A stretch of DNA of 64,000 bases. It comes from Aquificota bacterium. GTDB taxonomy: Bacteria > Aquificota > Aquificia > Aquificales > Aquificaceae. Position 1 is the stretch's first letter. The number at the start of each line of letters is the position of its first letter. Location of the stretch: positions 43,371 through 107,370 of the forward strand of contig JAUQQK010000005.1 in assembly GCA_030549905.1 (NCBI GenBank), written 5' to 3'. A model generated the notes under the pieces. That model worked only from the letters and a program-made list of their open reading frames with translations, ran no database searches and was not told the origin of the DNA. Shown here one piece after another: positions 35,465 through 47,292 of the stretch. A program made the translations under genes and the position numbers.

Positions 35465-36783
35465 CTTTCCTTCAAAACGGGCATGATAACCCTTTCAATC
35501 CAGGCCGGGTCAAGCCACTCGGTAGGGTTCACTTCATAGCCCTGGACAATAATGCCAAAGTGAAGGTGGTCTCCAAGGGCAAGCCCTGTGGCACCGGTTC
35601 TGCCTATGGTCTGCCCCTTCTTTACATACTGCCCCTCCTTTACCGTCATTTCAGAAAGGTGTCCATACAGGCTCATAAGCCCAAAGCCGTGGTCTACTAT
35701 TACCGTGTTGCCATATATGCCTAAAAAGCCTGCAAAAGCCACAATACCCGAGTTGCTCGCCGGCACAGGAGCCTGAGCCACCGAGGCAAAGTCATATCCC
35801 ATGTGCCTGCTCTCGCTAACCAGCTGTCCCTTATGGTAATAGTGTCTTATGTCCCCATACCCGGCTAAAACCTTGCTGTTTGGTAGCTGTAGAAAAGCCC
35901 CTTCCCACAAAGCCTTAGGCTCGCTTCTCTTTCCCAGCTCTTCCACCTTCTTTATATTTTCCCTCCTCCAATCTTCATTTATCCTTTTAAAGGCATCAAG
36001 AGGTGAGAGGGACCTGCCCTCATCACCCAGCAGGGGGTATATGGCTCTGTTGATGAAATCTTCCGTTAGTTCTATATGGTCTTCTTTGAATTTCACCTCT
36101 TTTATCCGTAGGTTTAAGCTCTGGCGTGCGGAATTACCGGCCGGGTCAAGGGCTTCCACATAAACCTGAGAAGCACTGCTGTCATCAAGCCTTATCGGAA
36201 AAAGGAGCAGGAAGTAGCCCTTTTCTGCGGGGTAGAAGGTATATGTATGTTCGTTAAACTTCAGATATACACTTGCACCCTCTTCTGCTTTTACCTTTAT
36301 GGCTCCCGTTCCACCCTGCCTAACATAGGGCGTATAGGCTAATATCTGTAAAGCCGGAGGCTTTGTATCTATTTGAGTTTTAAGGCTGTAGCTTCTCTTA
36401 GAAAAGAGACCGGAGGATAGTTCTATCTTCAATAGGGCTTCACCATCCTTTAGCTCCAGCCTTCTTGTATCAAAATCTAAATTTATTCTGCTTACTGGAG
36501 CGGAAAGTTTTTCGTATAAGAGGGGTCTTTCTTTTCCTTCCTGCTCCACTACCACCCTTATGCTACTGACGGGCTTTGAAAATTCAAGTTCTATTGTCTT
36601 TCGGGCTGGCAGGAGGCTAAGCCTTTTTAAGCTCTCCTCCGAAAGCTGCGGCCTTCCCCCAGATATAAGGTATATGGTGTAGAAAACAAGCAGTAGCAGG
36701 CTAAATATAGCCAACCTTCTTATAAGTTTTATGAAGGCAATTCTTCTTTCTCTCCTTTCTTCTATCCTGTATCGGTATCTCAT
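35461..36783 (-). CDS. Membrane-anchored M23 (LytM-type) metallopeptidase
   Basis: 440 aa. Basic cytoplasmic start, one TM helix (about 25-45), a long beta-rich periplasmic region with Ig-like units (about 60-290) and a C-terminal M23 domain: HMGYDFAS, YGNTVIVDHGFGLMSLYGHL and GDHLHFGI supply the zinc ligands H..D and HxH. Probably cleaves peptidoglycan cross-bridges or activates amidases. Part of the prmA-M23-DUF374 operon (4-bp overlaps). Confidence 0.92.
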   Translation of the reverse strand: MRYRYRIEERRERRIAFIKLIRRLAIFSLLLLVFYTIYLISGGRPQLSEESLKRLSLLPARKTIELEFSKPVSSIRVVVEQEGKERPLLYEKLSAPVSRINLDFDTRRLELKDGEALLKIELSSGLFSKRSYSLKTQIDTKPPALQILAYTPYVRQGGTGAIKVKAEEGASVYLKFNEHTYTFYPAEKGYFLLLFPIRLDDSSASQVYVEALDPAGNSARQSLNLRIKEVKFKEDHIELTEDFINRAIYPLLGDEGRSLSPLDAFKRINEDWRRENIKKVEELGKRSEPKALWEGAFLQLPNSKVLAGYGDIRHYYHKGQLVSESRHMGYDFASVAQAPVPASNSGIVAFAGFLGIYGNTVIVDHGFGLMSLYGHLSEMTVKEGQYVKKGQTIGRTGATGLALGDHLHFGIIVQGYEVNPTEWLDPAWIERVIMPVLKER

Positions 36784-37502
36784 ATTCTCAAAACCAGCCC
36801 GTACCAGTTCTTCAGACTTCTAATTTTAGCAGGTTTTAAACCACACAGGCTTAAAAACTCCCTTACACTTTCCTTTCCGTAGAGACCAGAGACAATGGCT
36901 GTATGTTTAAAAAGCCTTTCCATCTTACTCCACAGATGCCTGAATATATCCAGCTCAAGGTTTGCCACCAGGAGGTCAAAGCTTTCCCTTACATCCTTAG
37001 GCTCTCCTAAGAGACACTCTATTTCCACACAGTTTTCTTCCGCATTATGCCTGCACTCTTCCACAGCAACTGGATCTATATCTATGGCTAAAACCCTGTC
37101 CGCACCCAGCCTTTTACTTGCTATAGCAAGAATTCCCGTTCCCGTCCCCACATCGAGCACAGACCAGCCGGGCTTCAGTTCTTCCTGCAAAAGTCCAAGG
37201 CATAGCCTTGTGCTTTCATGAAGACCCGTGCCAAAGGCACCACCCTGCCTTATCACCACCGGCTTTATCCAGGAGGGCAGGACCATAAGGTTTTTTACCC
37301 TTATAGGCCTATAAACGTTTTCTGGCTTTATTATTTCTACCTTGATAACTTTTACAGGTTTTAAGCCCTTCACAGGTTCATAAAGAGCAAACTCCACAAA
37401 GGATTCACCCTCTGAAAGCACTTCCACACCCTTTCCATAACTCGTTAAAAAGTCATAAAACTCTTCCGGACTTAGCTTGTATATGTACTTGTCAAAAAGC
37501 AT
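36780..37502 (-). CDS. prmA: Ribosomal protein L11 methyltransferase
   Basis: 240 aa. GGAFGTGLHESTRLCLGLL (the conserved GTGxHxxT), then motif I LDVGTGTGILAIAS and VANLELD (NxxLxxL-type). Shorter N-terminal domain than E. coli PrmA, as in thermophile forms. Trimethylates L11. A perfect TATAAT (37515-37510) lies exactly 7 nt before the ATG. Confidence 0.93.
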   Translation of the reverse strand: MLFDKYIYKLSPEEFYDFLTSYGKGVEVLSEGESFVEFALYEPVKGLKPVKVIKVEIIKPENVYRPIRVKNLMVLPSWIKPVVIRQGGAFGTGLHESTRLCLGLLQEELKPGWSVLDVGTGTGILAIASKRLGADRVLAIDIDPVAVEECRHNAEENCVEIECLLGEPKDVRESFDLLVANLELDIFRHLWSKMERLFKHTAIVSGLYGKESVREFLSLCGLKPAKIRSLKNWYGLVLRI

Positions 37503-37509
37503 AGAGAAA

Positions 37510-37515
37510 ATTATA
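37510..37515 (-). promoter_or_regulatory. -10 box of prmA, leaderless spacing
   Basis: TATAAT on the minus strand ends exactly 7 nt upstream of the prmA ATG. No ribosome-binding site lies between them. The remaining 92 bp up to the P-type ATPase gene contain nothing else that I can identify. Confidence 0.5.
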
Positions 37516-37607
37516 GCCTTTGCAGTTAGGCAACCTTGAGGTAATTTCTTCGTGCATGGATAAAGCCCTATGTGTCTAAATTAATGCCTTCTTAACCAAG
37601 AAATATT

Positions 37608-40253
37608 ATGATTTACCATATGTTTTGTCTGTGGTTGAAGGGTAAAAAATATGCCAGTCTTGATAACAGAGAGTACTATACGAAAATAGAAAGATACAGT
37701 AAGTTATCTGTGGAAGAGCTCCTTAACGAATTTAATACTACAGAAGAAGGTTTATCACAAGAAGAAGTAGAAAGACGTCTAAGGCACTATGGACCAAACA
37801 AACCTGTTAAAGAAAGAATAAAGCCGTGGTACGTATACCTTTTTGAAGCATTTACAACACCCTTTAGCCTTATTTTATACCTCATAATTTTCATCAATCT
37901 TCTTACAGATGTGGCGTTTGCTCCACCTTCCGAGCGCAGTTATACTGAAGCCTTTTTTATCACCCTTATAGTGCTTATAGGTGGCTTAGTGACTTTTTTG
38001 CAAGAATATAGGTCTGACAGGGCGGTGCAGAGGCTAAAATCTATTGTTGCAATTTCTGTCGCTGTTATAAGGAAAGGTGTTGGTAAAGTAGAGGTTCCAG
38101 TAGACCAAATAGTGCCTGGTGATTTAGTCTTTTTATCCGCAGGTGATATGGTGCCTGCGGACATCAGGTTGATAAGTGCGAAAGACCTATACGTTGACCA
38201 ATCTCTACTCACTGGCGAGTCGGAGCCTGTAGAAAAGTTTGCTCAAGGTGATGATAAGGTGACTTTTATAACAGATTTAAAAAACATATGCTTTGCGGGC
38301 ACTAGTGTTTTGAGTGGAACGGGGATAGGGGTGGTGCTTTTGACAGGTGAAAATACATATCTTGGTTCTATTGCCAGCATAATAGCAGAAAGAAGGCCAC
38401 CTACCGCCTTTGATAAAGACATAAGAAAAATTGGATGGTTTCTTGTTAGGTTTATGCTGTTTATAGCTCCTTTAGTTTTTATGATAAATGCCCTTGAAAA
38501 GGGTAATTGGACTGAAGCCTTACTTTTTAGCCTTTCTGTGGCGGTTGGCCTAACACCTGAAATGTTACCAGTGGTTATAACTGCTAATCTTGCGAGGGGA
38601 GCTGTCGCTATGGCAAAAAAAAGGGTTATAGTAAAACGGCTTGGGAGCATACAAGATTATGGCTCCATAGATGTATTATGCACGGATAAGACAGGAACCC
38701 TTACGGTAGGTCATGTGGTTCTAACACTTTATATAAATATAAAGGGCGATGAAGAGCTAAAAGTTTTAAAGTTAGCATACTTAAATAGCTATTTTCAAAC
38801 AAGTCTAAAAAATCATCTTGATATAGCTGTGCTTGAAAAGGCTCAGGAGGAAGGTTTAAGGTTGGAAGATTACGAAAGGTTGGATGAGATACCCTTTGAT
38901 TTTGAAAGGCGCCGCATGTCTGTGGTGGTTAAAGACAGTGGTGGTAAGTATCTTCTTATAACTAAGGGTGCGGTGGAGGAGATGTTAGAAATTTGTGCTT
39001 ATACAGATATTCAAGGGAACATACTACAGTTAAATAGTGAAATTATCCAAAAGGTTCTTAAGCTTTACAAAGACCTTGGCAAAAAGGGACTTCGAGTTCT
39101 CGCGGTGGGCTACAAGGAAGTGGAAGAAAAACCTGCCTACTCGGTGGAAGACGAAATGGGTCTTATATTAGCTGGCTTTGTGTGTTTTCTTGACCCACCT
39201 AAGGAAGATGCAAAGGAAGCCATACACCGACTTACCTCTCATGGAGTTGAAGTCAAAGTTATTACTGGGGATAACGAATTGGTGGCAAAAAGAATATGCA
39301 GGTTGGTAGGTCTTGAAGTGAAAGGGGTTTTATTGGGACCTCAGATAGAAAAAATGCATAAGGAAGAATTAAAAAATGTTGTAGAAAATACAACTATCTT
39401 TGCTAAAGTTACACCATCTCAAAAAGCGCAAATAATACAAGCTCTTAAGGAAATGGGTAAAAAGGTCGGTTTTTTAGGAGATGGAATAAATGATGTAGTA
39501 GCTTTAAAGGTTTCTGATGTGGGGATATCGGTTATGGAAGCGGTTGATGTAGCAAAAGAATCTGCAGATATCATACTTCTAAGAAGAAGTCTATATGTGC
39601 TTGCTGATGGTTTAATAGAAGGTAGAAAGATTTTAACAAATGCTTTAAAGTATGTAAAAATGACAATAAGTTCCAACTTTGGCAATGTTATTAGCATACT
39701 TTTAGCAAGTCTATTTATACCCTTTTTACCCATGAGACCTGCTCAGATACTGTTTTTGAACCTTCTTTACGACCTTTCTCAAATTACCATAGCATGGGAT
39801 AAGGTAGATAAGGAATATATAAAAAGGGCTATTGAATGGGATATGAAGGACCTTTTTAGATTTGTGATTTTTGTGGGACCTATAAGTTCTGTTTTTGACA
39901 TACTTACCTTCCTGGCATTGTGGTTTATATATGGAGCAAATGAAAAAGAAAGCTTATTTCAAACAGGCTGGTTTATGGAAAGCCTCATAACACAAATGCT
40001 TATAGTGCATATGATAAGAACACCACATATACCCTTCCTTCAGAGTAAACCTTCCGCAGTGCTCCTTTACTCTACTTTCTTTCTTACTCTTATAGGACTG
40101 GCTACAGCTCTTTTGCCTTTTGGTTTCTCGCTTGGCTTTGTACCACCTCCTTATCACTACTTCCTGTGGCTACTTATTGTGGCATTTTCTTATATGTTTC
40201 TTACACATGCAGTTAAAAGGCTCTACATAAAGCGTTTTGGACGCTGGCTGTAA
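37608..40253 (+). CDS. mgtA: P-type ATPase of the Mg2+-importing (MgtA, type IIIB) group
   Basis: 881 aa. Actuator TGES, phosphorylation loop CTDKTGTLT, and the MgtA block TPEMLPVVITANLARGAVAM. GDGIND is present, but the usual AP after it is VV (GDGINDVVALKVSD). Ten TM segments are visible, four of them after the P domain. Probably imports Mg2+. Its DNA is more AT-rich than the surrounding genes, which suggests acquisition by transfer. A start at codon 5 (ATG) is also possible. No M-box riboswitch was recognised upstream. Confidence 0.9.
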   Translation: MIYHMFCLWLKGKKYASLDNREYYTKIERYSKLSVEELLNEFNTTEEGLSQEEVERRLRHYGPNKPVKERIKPWYVYLFEAFTTPFSLILYLIIFINLLTDVAFAPPSERSYTEAFFITLIVLIGGLVTFLQEYRSDRAVQRLKSIVAISVAVIRKGVGKVEVPVDQIVPGDLVFLSAGDMVPADIRLISAKDLYVDQSLLTGESEPVEKFAQGDDKVTFITDLKNICFAGTSVLSGTGIGVVLLTGENTYLGSIASIIAERRPPTAFDKDIRKIGWFLVRFMLFIAPLVFMINALEKGNWTEALLFSLSVAVGLTPEMLPVVITANLARGAVAMAKKRVIVKRLGSIQDYGSIDVLCTDKTGTLTVGHVVLTLYINIKGDEELKVLKLAYLNSYFQTSLKNHLDIAVLEKAQEEGLRLEDYERLDEIPFDFERRRMSVVVKDSGGKYLLITKGAVEEMLEICAYTDIQGNILQLNSEIIQKVLKLYKDLGKKGLRVLAVGYKEVEEKPAYSVEDEMGLILAGFVCFLDPPKEDAKEAIHRLTSHGVEVKVITGDNELVAKRICRLVGLEVKGVLLGPQIEKMHKEELKNVVENTTIFAKVTPSQKAQIIQALKEMGKKVGFLGDGINDVVALKVSDVGISVMEAVDVAKESADIILLRRSLYVLADGLIEGRKILTNALKYVKMTISSNFGNVISILLASLFIPFLPMRPAQILFLNLLYDLSQITIAWDKVDKEYIKRAIEWDMKDLFRFVIFVGPISSVFDILTFLALWFIYGANEKESLFQTGWFMESLITQMLIVHMIRTPHIPFLQSKPSAVLLYSTFFLTLIGLATALLPFGFSLGFVPPPYHYFLWLLIVAFSYMFLTHAVKRLYIKRFGRWL

Positions 40254-40292
40254 ACTCTTTATTTATAGAATACTTTGCCTTATCTTATTCTT

Positions 40293-43500
<3,208 letters not shown>

Positions 43501-43504
<4 letters not shown>

Positions 43505-43920
43505 AGATAACCCGCCTCTACACCTATGCAGGCATTCCACACAAAGCTGACCTTATCCTTATACCTCTCGATAACCTCCATGTTTTCGCAGCCGGGCTGA
43601 AGCCACACGCACTTTGCACCCACGCTGATAGCCTCTTGCACTATAGGTTCTATGTGGGCTGGGTTTCTAAAGACATTTACAATGTCTATGGGCTCCGGCA
43701 CATCGGAGAGGGAGGAGAGCACCCTTATGCCCATTATCTCCTGACCTGCATACTTGGGGTTTATAAAATAGACCCTGTGAAGACCCCTGCCCACCACACG
43801 CTCGCTCACGTAGTAGGCTGGTCTTTCCGGGTCTGGGGAAATTCCAACCACCGCCACCACCTTTGCAGCCTTTAAAACCTCAAGGGCATCGTCCTTATGC
43901 GGATGATGTAGTTCCTTCAT
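43501..43920 (-). CDS. CoA-binding domain protein (YccU-like)
   Basis: 139 aa, single Rossmann CoA_binding domain: VVAVVGISPDPERPAYYVSERV, YFINPKYAGQEIMG, DIVNVFRNP and VWLQPGCEN. Stand-alone members such as E. coli YccU lack the ligase domain of succinyl-CoA synthetase; role unknown. TATAAT lies 8 nt before ATG 43920. Confidence 0.88.
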
Positions 43921-43985
43921 AAGGTTATATTATAAAACACAGGGCTTTTGGTTTCAAAAGTAAGCGAGCCTGCACTAACTCATTC

Positions 43986-43991
43986 TATAAT
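43986..43991 (+). promoter_or_regulatory. -10 box of the TetR gene, leaderless spacing
   Basis: Perfect TATAAT ending exactly 7 nt before the start codon (TTAATGC between). No ribosome-binding site fits in that gap. Confidence 0.5.
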
Positions 43992-43998
43992 TTAATGC

Positions 43999-44553
43999 AT
44001 GAGGAGGATAGGAACAAGGGACAAAATACTGCTGGCATCCTTAAAATTATTCTCCGAGAGGGGCATAAGGGAGACCACCATAAAGGACATAGCTAAGGAA
44101 GTGGGCATTACAGAAGGTGCTATATACAGACACTTCAAGAGTAAGGACGAGATTGTTCTTGGTCTTTTTGGAGCTTACTCAGAGGAGTTCTACAAGAGGC
44201 TTGAGAAAGCCGTCAGGTCCGAAGGCTCCTTTAGAGAGAGGTTTATGAGGACGGTAAAGGCTTTTCTTGGCTTTTGCTTTGAAAACCCTTCTGCATTTAA
44301 ATACCTTGACCTTTTCCATTATCTGAGGTCCGAAGAAGTTAAAAACTTTAGCCCACTGCCTAAGGACGCCATATTAGAGCTTGTTGAGGAAGGTATAAGG
44401 CATGGACTCATAAAGGTTAGGAGGGAATATGCCCTCGCCCTCTTTGTGGGCACCCTTGAAAGAATATTCCTTCTTGTGGAAGCAGGCATGCTGGAAAGGA
44501 AGGAGGGGCTTGAGGAGGAGGTGGGAGAGGTTCTCTGGAAAGCCTTGAGTTAA
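43999..44553 (+). CDS. TetR-family transcriptional regulator
   Basis: 184 aa. N-terminal HTH (TRDKILLASLKLFSERGIRETTIKDIAKEVGITEGAIYRHFKSKDEIV, with the classic ITEGAIYRHF) and a variable helical ligand domain. The regulated genes are unknown. trpB2 lies 22 bp downstream and may be co-transcribed. Confidence 0.94.
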   Translation: MRRIGTRDKILLASLKLFSERGIRETTIKDIAKEVGITEGAIYRHFKSKDEIVLGLFGAYSEEFYKRLEKAVRSEGSFRERFMRTVKAFLGFCFENPSAFKYLDLFHYLRSEEVKNFSPLPKDAILELVEEGIRHGLIKVRREYALALFVGTLERIFLLVEAGMLERKEGLEEEVGEVLWKALS

Positions 44554-44575
44554 AATAAAGACAGGGAGGTAAAAG

Positions 44576-45874
44576 ATGAAGTTTCTTCTGCCAGAAAGTG
44601 AGATACCAAAGAGGTGGTTTAACATAGCTCCATACCTGCCAAGAGGGCTTGAGCCACCCCTTGACCCACAGACAGGTGAGCCTGTAAGCCCCGAAAAGCT
44701 TTTAGCCATATTCCCGGAGCCTATCGTAGAGCAAGAGGTCTCTCAGGAGGAGTGGATAGATATTCCAGAGGAGGTTTTAAGGATATACAGCCTTTGGAGG
44801 CCCACACCCCTTCACAGGGCGAGGAACCTGGAAGAATACCTGCAGACGCCTGCGAAGATATTTTATAAGAACGAGAGCGTATCACCGCCCGGAAGCCATA
44901 AGCCTAACACGGCGGTAGCACAGGCTTATTACAACAAAATATCGGGCGTTAGGAGGCTCACCACAGAGACGGGTGCAGGTCAGTGGGGTAGCTCTCTTGC
45001 CTTTGCCACCCAGTTTTTTGGCATAGAGTGTGAGGTTTTTATGGTAAGGGTTAGCTACAATCAGAAGCCCTTTAGAAGGATACTGATGGAGACGTGGGGT
45101 GCAAAGGTGGTGCCCTCTCCAAGTCCCATTACTCAATCTGGCAGGAAGTTCTATGAAGAAAACCCGGAGCATCCGGGAAGTCTTGGTATAGCCATAAGCG
45201 AAGCCATAGAGAGGGCAGTCTCCACTCCGGGGACCAAGTATTCCCTTGGAAGCGTCTTAAACCATGTGCTTTTGCACCAGACGGTTATAGGTCTTGAGGC
45301 TAAGAAACAGCTTGAGATGGCAGGATACTATCCGGACTATGTGATAGGTGCAGTGGGCGGGGGCAGCAATTTTGCAGGGCTTGCTTTCCCCTTCCTTAAG
45401 GACAAGCTGACGGGTGAAAAACCCCACCTTCAGGTGGTGGCAGTGGAGCCTAAAGCCTGTCCTACCCTCACGGAGGGTGAGTATAGATACGACTACGGAG
45501 ATACGGTTGGACTAACCCCTCTCATAAAGATGTATACCCTCGGGCATGACTTTGTCCCTCCACCCATTCATGCGGGTGGCTTGAGGTATCATGGCGATGC
45601 ACCCCTTGTGTGTCTTCTATACCATGAGGGCTATATATCCGCTACGGCCTACAGGCAAAGGGAGGTCTTTGAGGCGGCGGTTATGTTCGCAAGGACAGAG
45701 GGTATTGTGCCCGCCCCAGAATCAGCCCATGCGGTCAGGAAGGCCATAGACCTGGCCCTTGAATGTAAGAAGACCGGTGAGGAGAAGGTAATACTCTTTA
45801 ACCTCTCGGGACATGGCTATTTTGACCTTAATGCCTACGATATGTATCTGAGGGGTGAGCTTCCAGATACATAA
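44576..45874 (+). CDS. trpB2: Tryptophan synthase beta-like protein TrpB2
   Basis: 432 aa, the long TrpB2 subgroup. [15 protein letters not shown], the PLP Lys in [26 protein letters not shown] and [14 protein letters not shown] are present. TrpB2 enzymes make tryptophan from serine and indole without tight alpha-subunit binding and are common in thermophiles. It has a normal ribosome-binding site (GGGAGG). The SRP RNA gene begins directly after its stop on the opposite strand. Confidence 0.95.
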   Translation: MKFLLPESEIPKRWFNIAPYLPRGLEPPLDPQTGEPVSPEKLLAIFPEPIVEQEVSQEEWIDIPEEVLRIYSLWRPTPLHRARNLEEYLQTPAKIFYKNESVSPPGSHKPNTAVAQAYYNKISGVRRLTTETGAGQWGSSLAFATQFFGIECEVFMVRVSYNQKPFRRILMETWGAKVVPSPSPITQSGRKFYEENPEHPGSLGIAISEAIERAVSTPGTKYSLGSVLNHVLLHQTVIGLEAKKQLEMAGYYPDYVIGAVGGGSNFAGLAFPFLKDKLTGEKPHLQVVAVEPKACPTLTEGEYRYDYGDTVGLTPLIKMYTLGHDFVPPPIHAGGLRYHGDAPLVCLLYHEGYISATAYRQREVFEAAVMFARTEGIVPAPESAHAVRKAIDLALECKKTGEEKVILFNLSGHGYFDLNAYDMYLRGELPDT

Positions 45875-45952
45875 ACCCCGCACCCGAGACGGCGGGGCTA
45901 CCGTTGCTCCCTTTCGGGCCTGGCGGGGTTCACCCCTGTCCCGTTGCGGGGC
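45875..45952 (-). ncRNA. ffs: Signal recognition particle RNA (small bacterial 4.5S type)
   Basis: Minus strand RNA of about 78 nt. 5' GCCCCGCA pairs with 3' TGCGGGGT, and the conserved Ffh-binding hairpin GCCAGGCCCGAAAGGGAGCA...GGTAGCC is clear, with a GAAA tetraloop and the asymmetric AGCA / C-rich internal loop. No Alu domain, as in Gram-negatives. The 5' end overlaps the trmFO 3' end by 23 bp. TATAAT lies about 8 nt upstream, inside the trmFO coding sequence. Confidence 0.93.
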
Positions 45953-47273
45953 TTAATATAATTATATCCTCGTTGGCTAATTTTGACCAGACTTCCATTG
46001 CCCTAAGAGCCCTTTCCGCCAGCAGTTCTTTTCTCCTTCTTTTGTCCTTTATCCTTTCCTCAAGGGGTGGAAGAAGTCCAAGCACAGGAGACATGGGCTG
46101 AAGGGTTCCCTCCTTGCCCGTTATATACTTTACCAGAGCCCCCAGCATGGTTTCTTCCGGTGCCATAAGCAAGCTTTTACCCTTTATAAGCCTTCCCGCA
46201 TTTATGCCGGCGAGTATGCCTGTTGCTGCGGAAGCTACGTAGCCTTCCACACCCGTAATCTGCCCTGCAAAAAAGATGTTCTCATGCTTTCTCATGTTCA
46301 AAAAGGGTGTTAAGACCCTGTTGGACTGGATGAAGGTATTTCTGTGCATGGAGCCAAGCTTGACAAAGACCGCATTTTTAAGGCATGGAATGAGCCTTAA
46401 TACCCTCTTCTGCTCCGAGTAGGTCATGCGTGTCTGGAAGCCCACAAGAGACAGAAGGGTACCCTCCCGGTTTTCTTTCCTCAGCTGAACCACCGCGAAG
46501 GGCTGTTTGCCCGTTTTTGGGTCTGTAAGCCCCACCGGCTTCATTGGTCCAAACAGAAGAGTTTTATAGCCCCTTTCTGCCAGTTCCTCTATGGGCATAC
46601 AGCCCTCAAAGTAAACAAGGTTTTCAAAGTCTTTAGGTTTTACCTTCTCAGCTTTTATAAGTTCTTCGTAGAAAACCCTGTATTCTTCCTCCGAAAGCAC
46701 GCAGTTAAAGTAGTCCTCACCACCCTTACCGTAGCGGGAAGCCCAGAAGCCTTTACTGAAATCCACACTGTCCGCCTCCACTATGGGAGAAATGGCATCA
46801 TAGAAGTAAAGGTAGTCAAAGCCCACAAGCTCCTTTATATCCTCCGCAAGCTCTTCAGAGGTAAGCGGTCCGCTTGCCACGATAACAACCCTGTCTCTTG
46901 GCACCTTCTTTATTTCCTCTCTTATTATCCTTATGTTCGGGTGGTTTTCAAGAGTCTGCGTTATGTATCCGGCAAAAAGCTCCCTGTCCACCGCCAGGGC
47001 TGTGCCTGCCGGCACATAGGCATGTTTTCCTGCAGACACCACAAGGGAGTGCAGGTATTCCATCTCTGCCTTAAGAAGACCGGCGCCCGAAGTAAGCTCC
47101 ATAGAGCCGAGGGTGTTGCTGCAGACAAGCTCTGCCAGCTTATCTGTCCTGTGGGCTGGTGTATGCTTCTTTGGTCTCATTTCATAAAGCAGTACCTTTA
47201 TGCCCATGTTTGCCAGCCGGTAGCTTGCCTCAGAGCCTGCCAGACCACCGCCGATAACTATTACCTCTTCCAT
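45930..47273 (-). CDS. trmFO: Methylenetetrahydrofolate--tRNA-(uracil-5-)-methyltransferase
   Basis: 447 aa from ATG 47273 (MEEVIVIGGGLAGSEASYRLA); an earlier in-frame ATG at 47294 would overlap glmS and is rejected. FAD dinucleotide fold GGGLAGSEA, HTPAHRTDKLAELVCSNTLGS, GSMHRNTFI and the C-terminal VEGYVASAATGILAGINA are TrmFO marks. Makes m5U54 in tRNA using folate. Its last 23 bp are part of the SRP RNA gene. Confidence 0.96.
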   Translation of the reverse strand: MEEVIVIGGGLAGSEASYRLANMGIKVLLYEMRPKKHTPAHRTDKLAELVCSNTLGSMELTSGAGLLKAEMEYLHSLVVSAGKHAYVPAGTALAVDRELFAGYITQTLENHPNIRIIREEIKKVPRDRVVIVASGPLTSEELAEDIKELVGFDYLYFYDAISPIVEADSVDFSKGFWASRYGKGGEDYFNCVLSEEEYRVFYEELIKAEKVKPKDFENLVYFEGCMPIEELAERGYKTLLFGPMKPVGLTDPKTGKQPFAVVQLRKENREGTLLSLVGFQTRMTYSEQKRVLRLIPCLKNAVFVKLGSMHRNTFIQSNRVLTPFLNMRKHENIFFAGQITGVEGYVASAATGILAGINAGRLIKGKSLLMAPEETMLGALVKYITGKEGTLQPMSPVLGLLPPLEERIKDKRRRKELLAERALRAMEVWSKLANEDIIILSPATGQG

Positions 47274-47279
47274 AAGGTT

Positions 47280-47289
47280 TATAATTTTA
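47280..47289. promoter_or_regulatory. Divergent -10 boxes of trmFO and glmS
   Basis: Plus strand TATAAT (47280-47285) is exactly 7 nt before the glmS ATG. Minus strand TAAAAT (47289-47284) is 10 nt before the trmFO ATG. The start codons are 19 bp apart, so both promoters must sit within this gap and partly inside the other gene. Confidence 0.5.
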
Positions 47290-47292
47290 GGC

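Noticed and set aside
37503..37607. Mg2+ (M-box) riboswitch before the MgtA-type gene
   Set aside because: GTTAGG is present, but the gap is too short and the rest of the M-box core is missing.
47286..47292. glmS ribozyme
   Set aside because: The start codon is only about 7 nt from the -10 box and there is no space for a leader.
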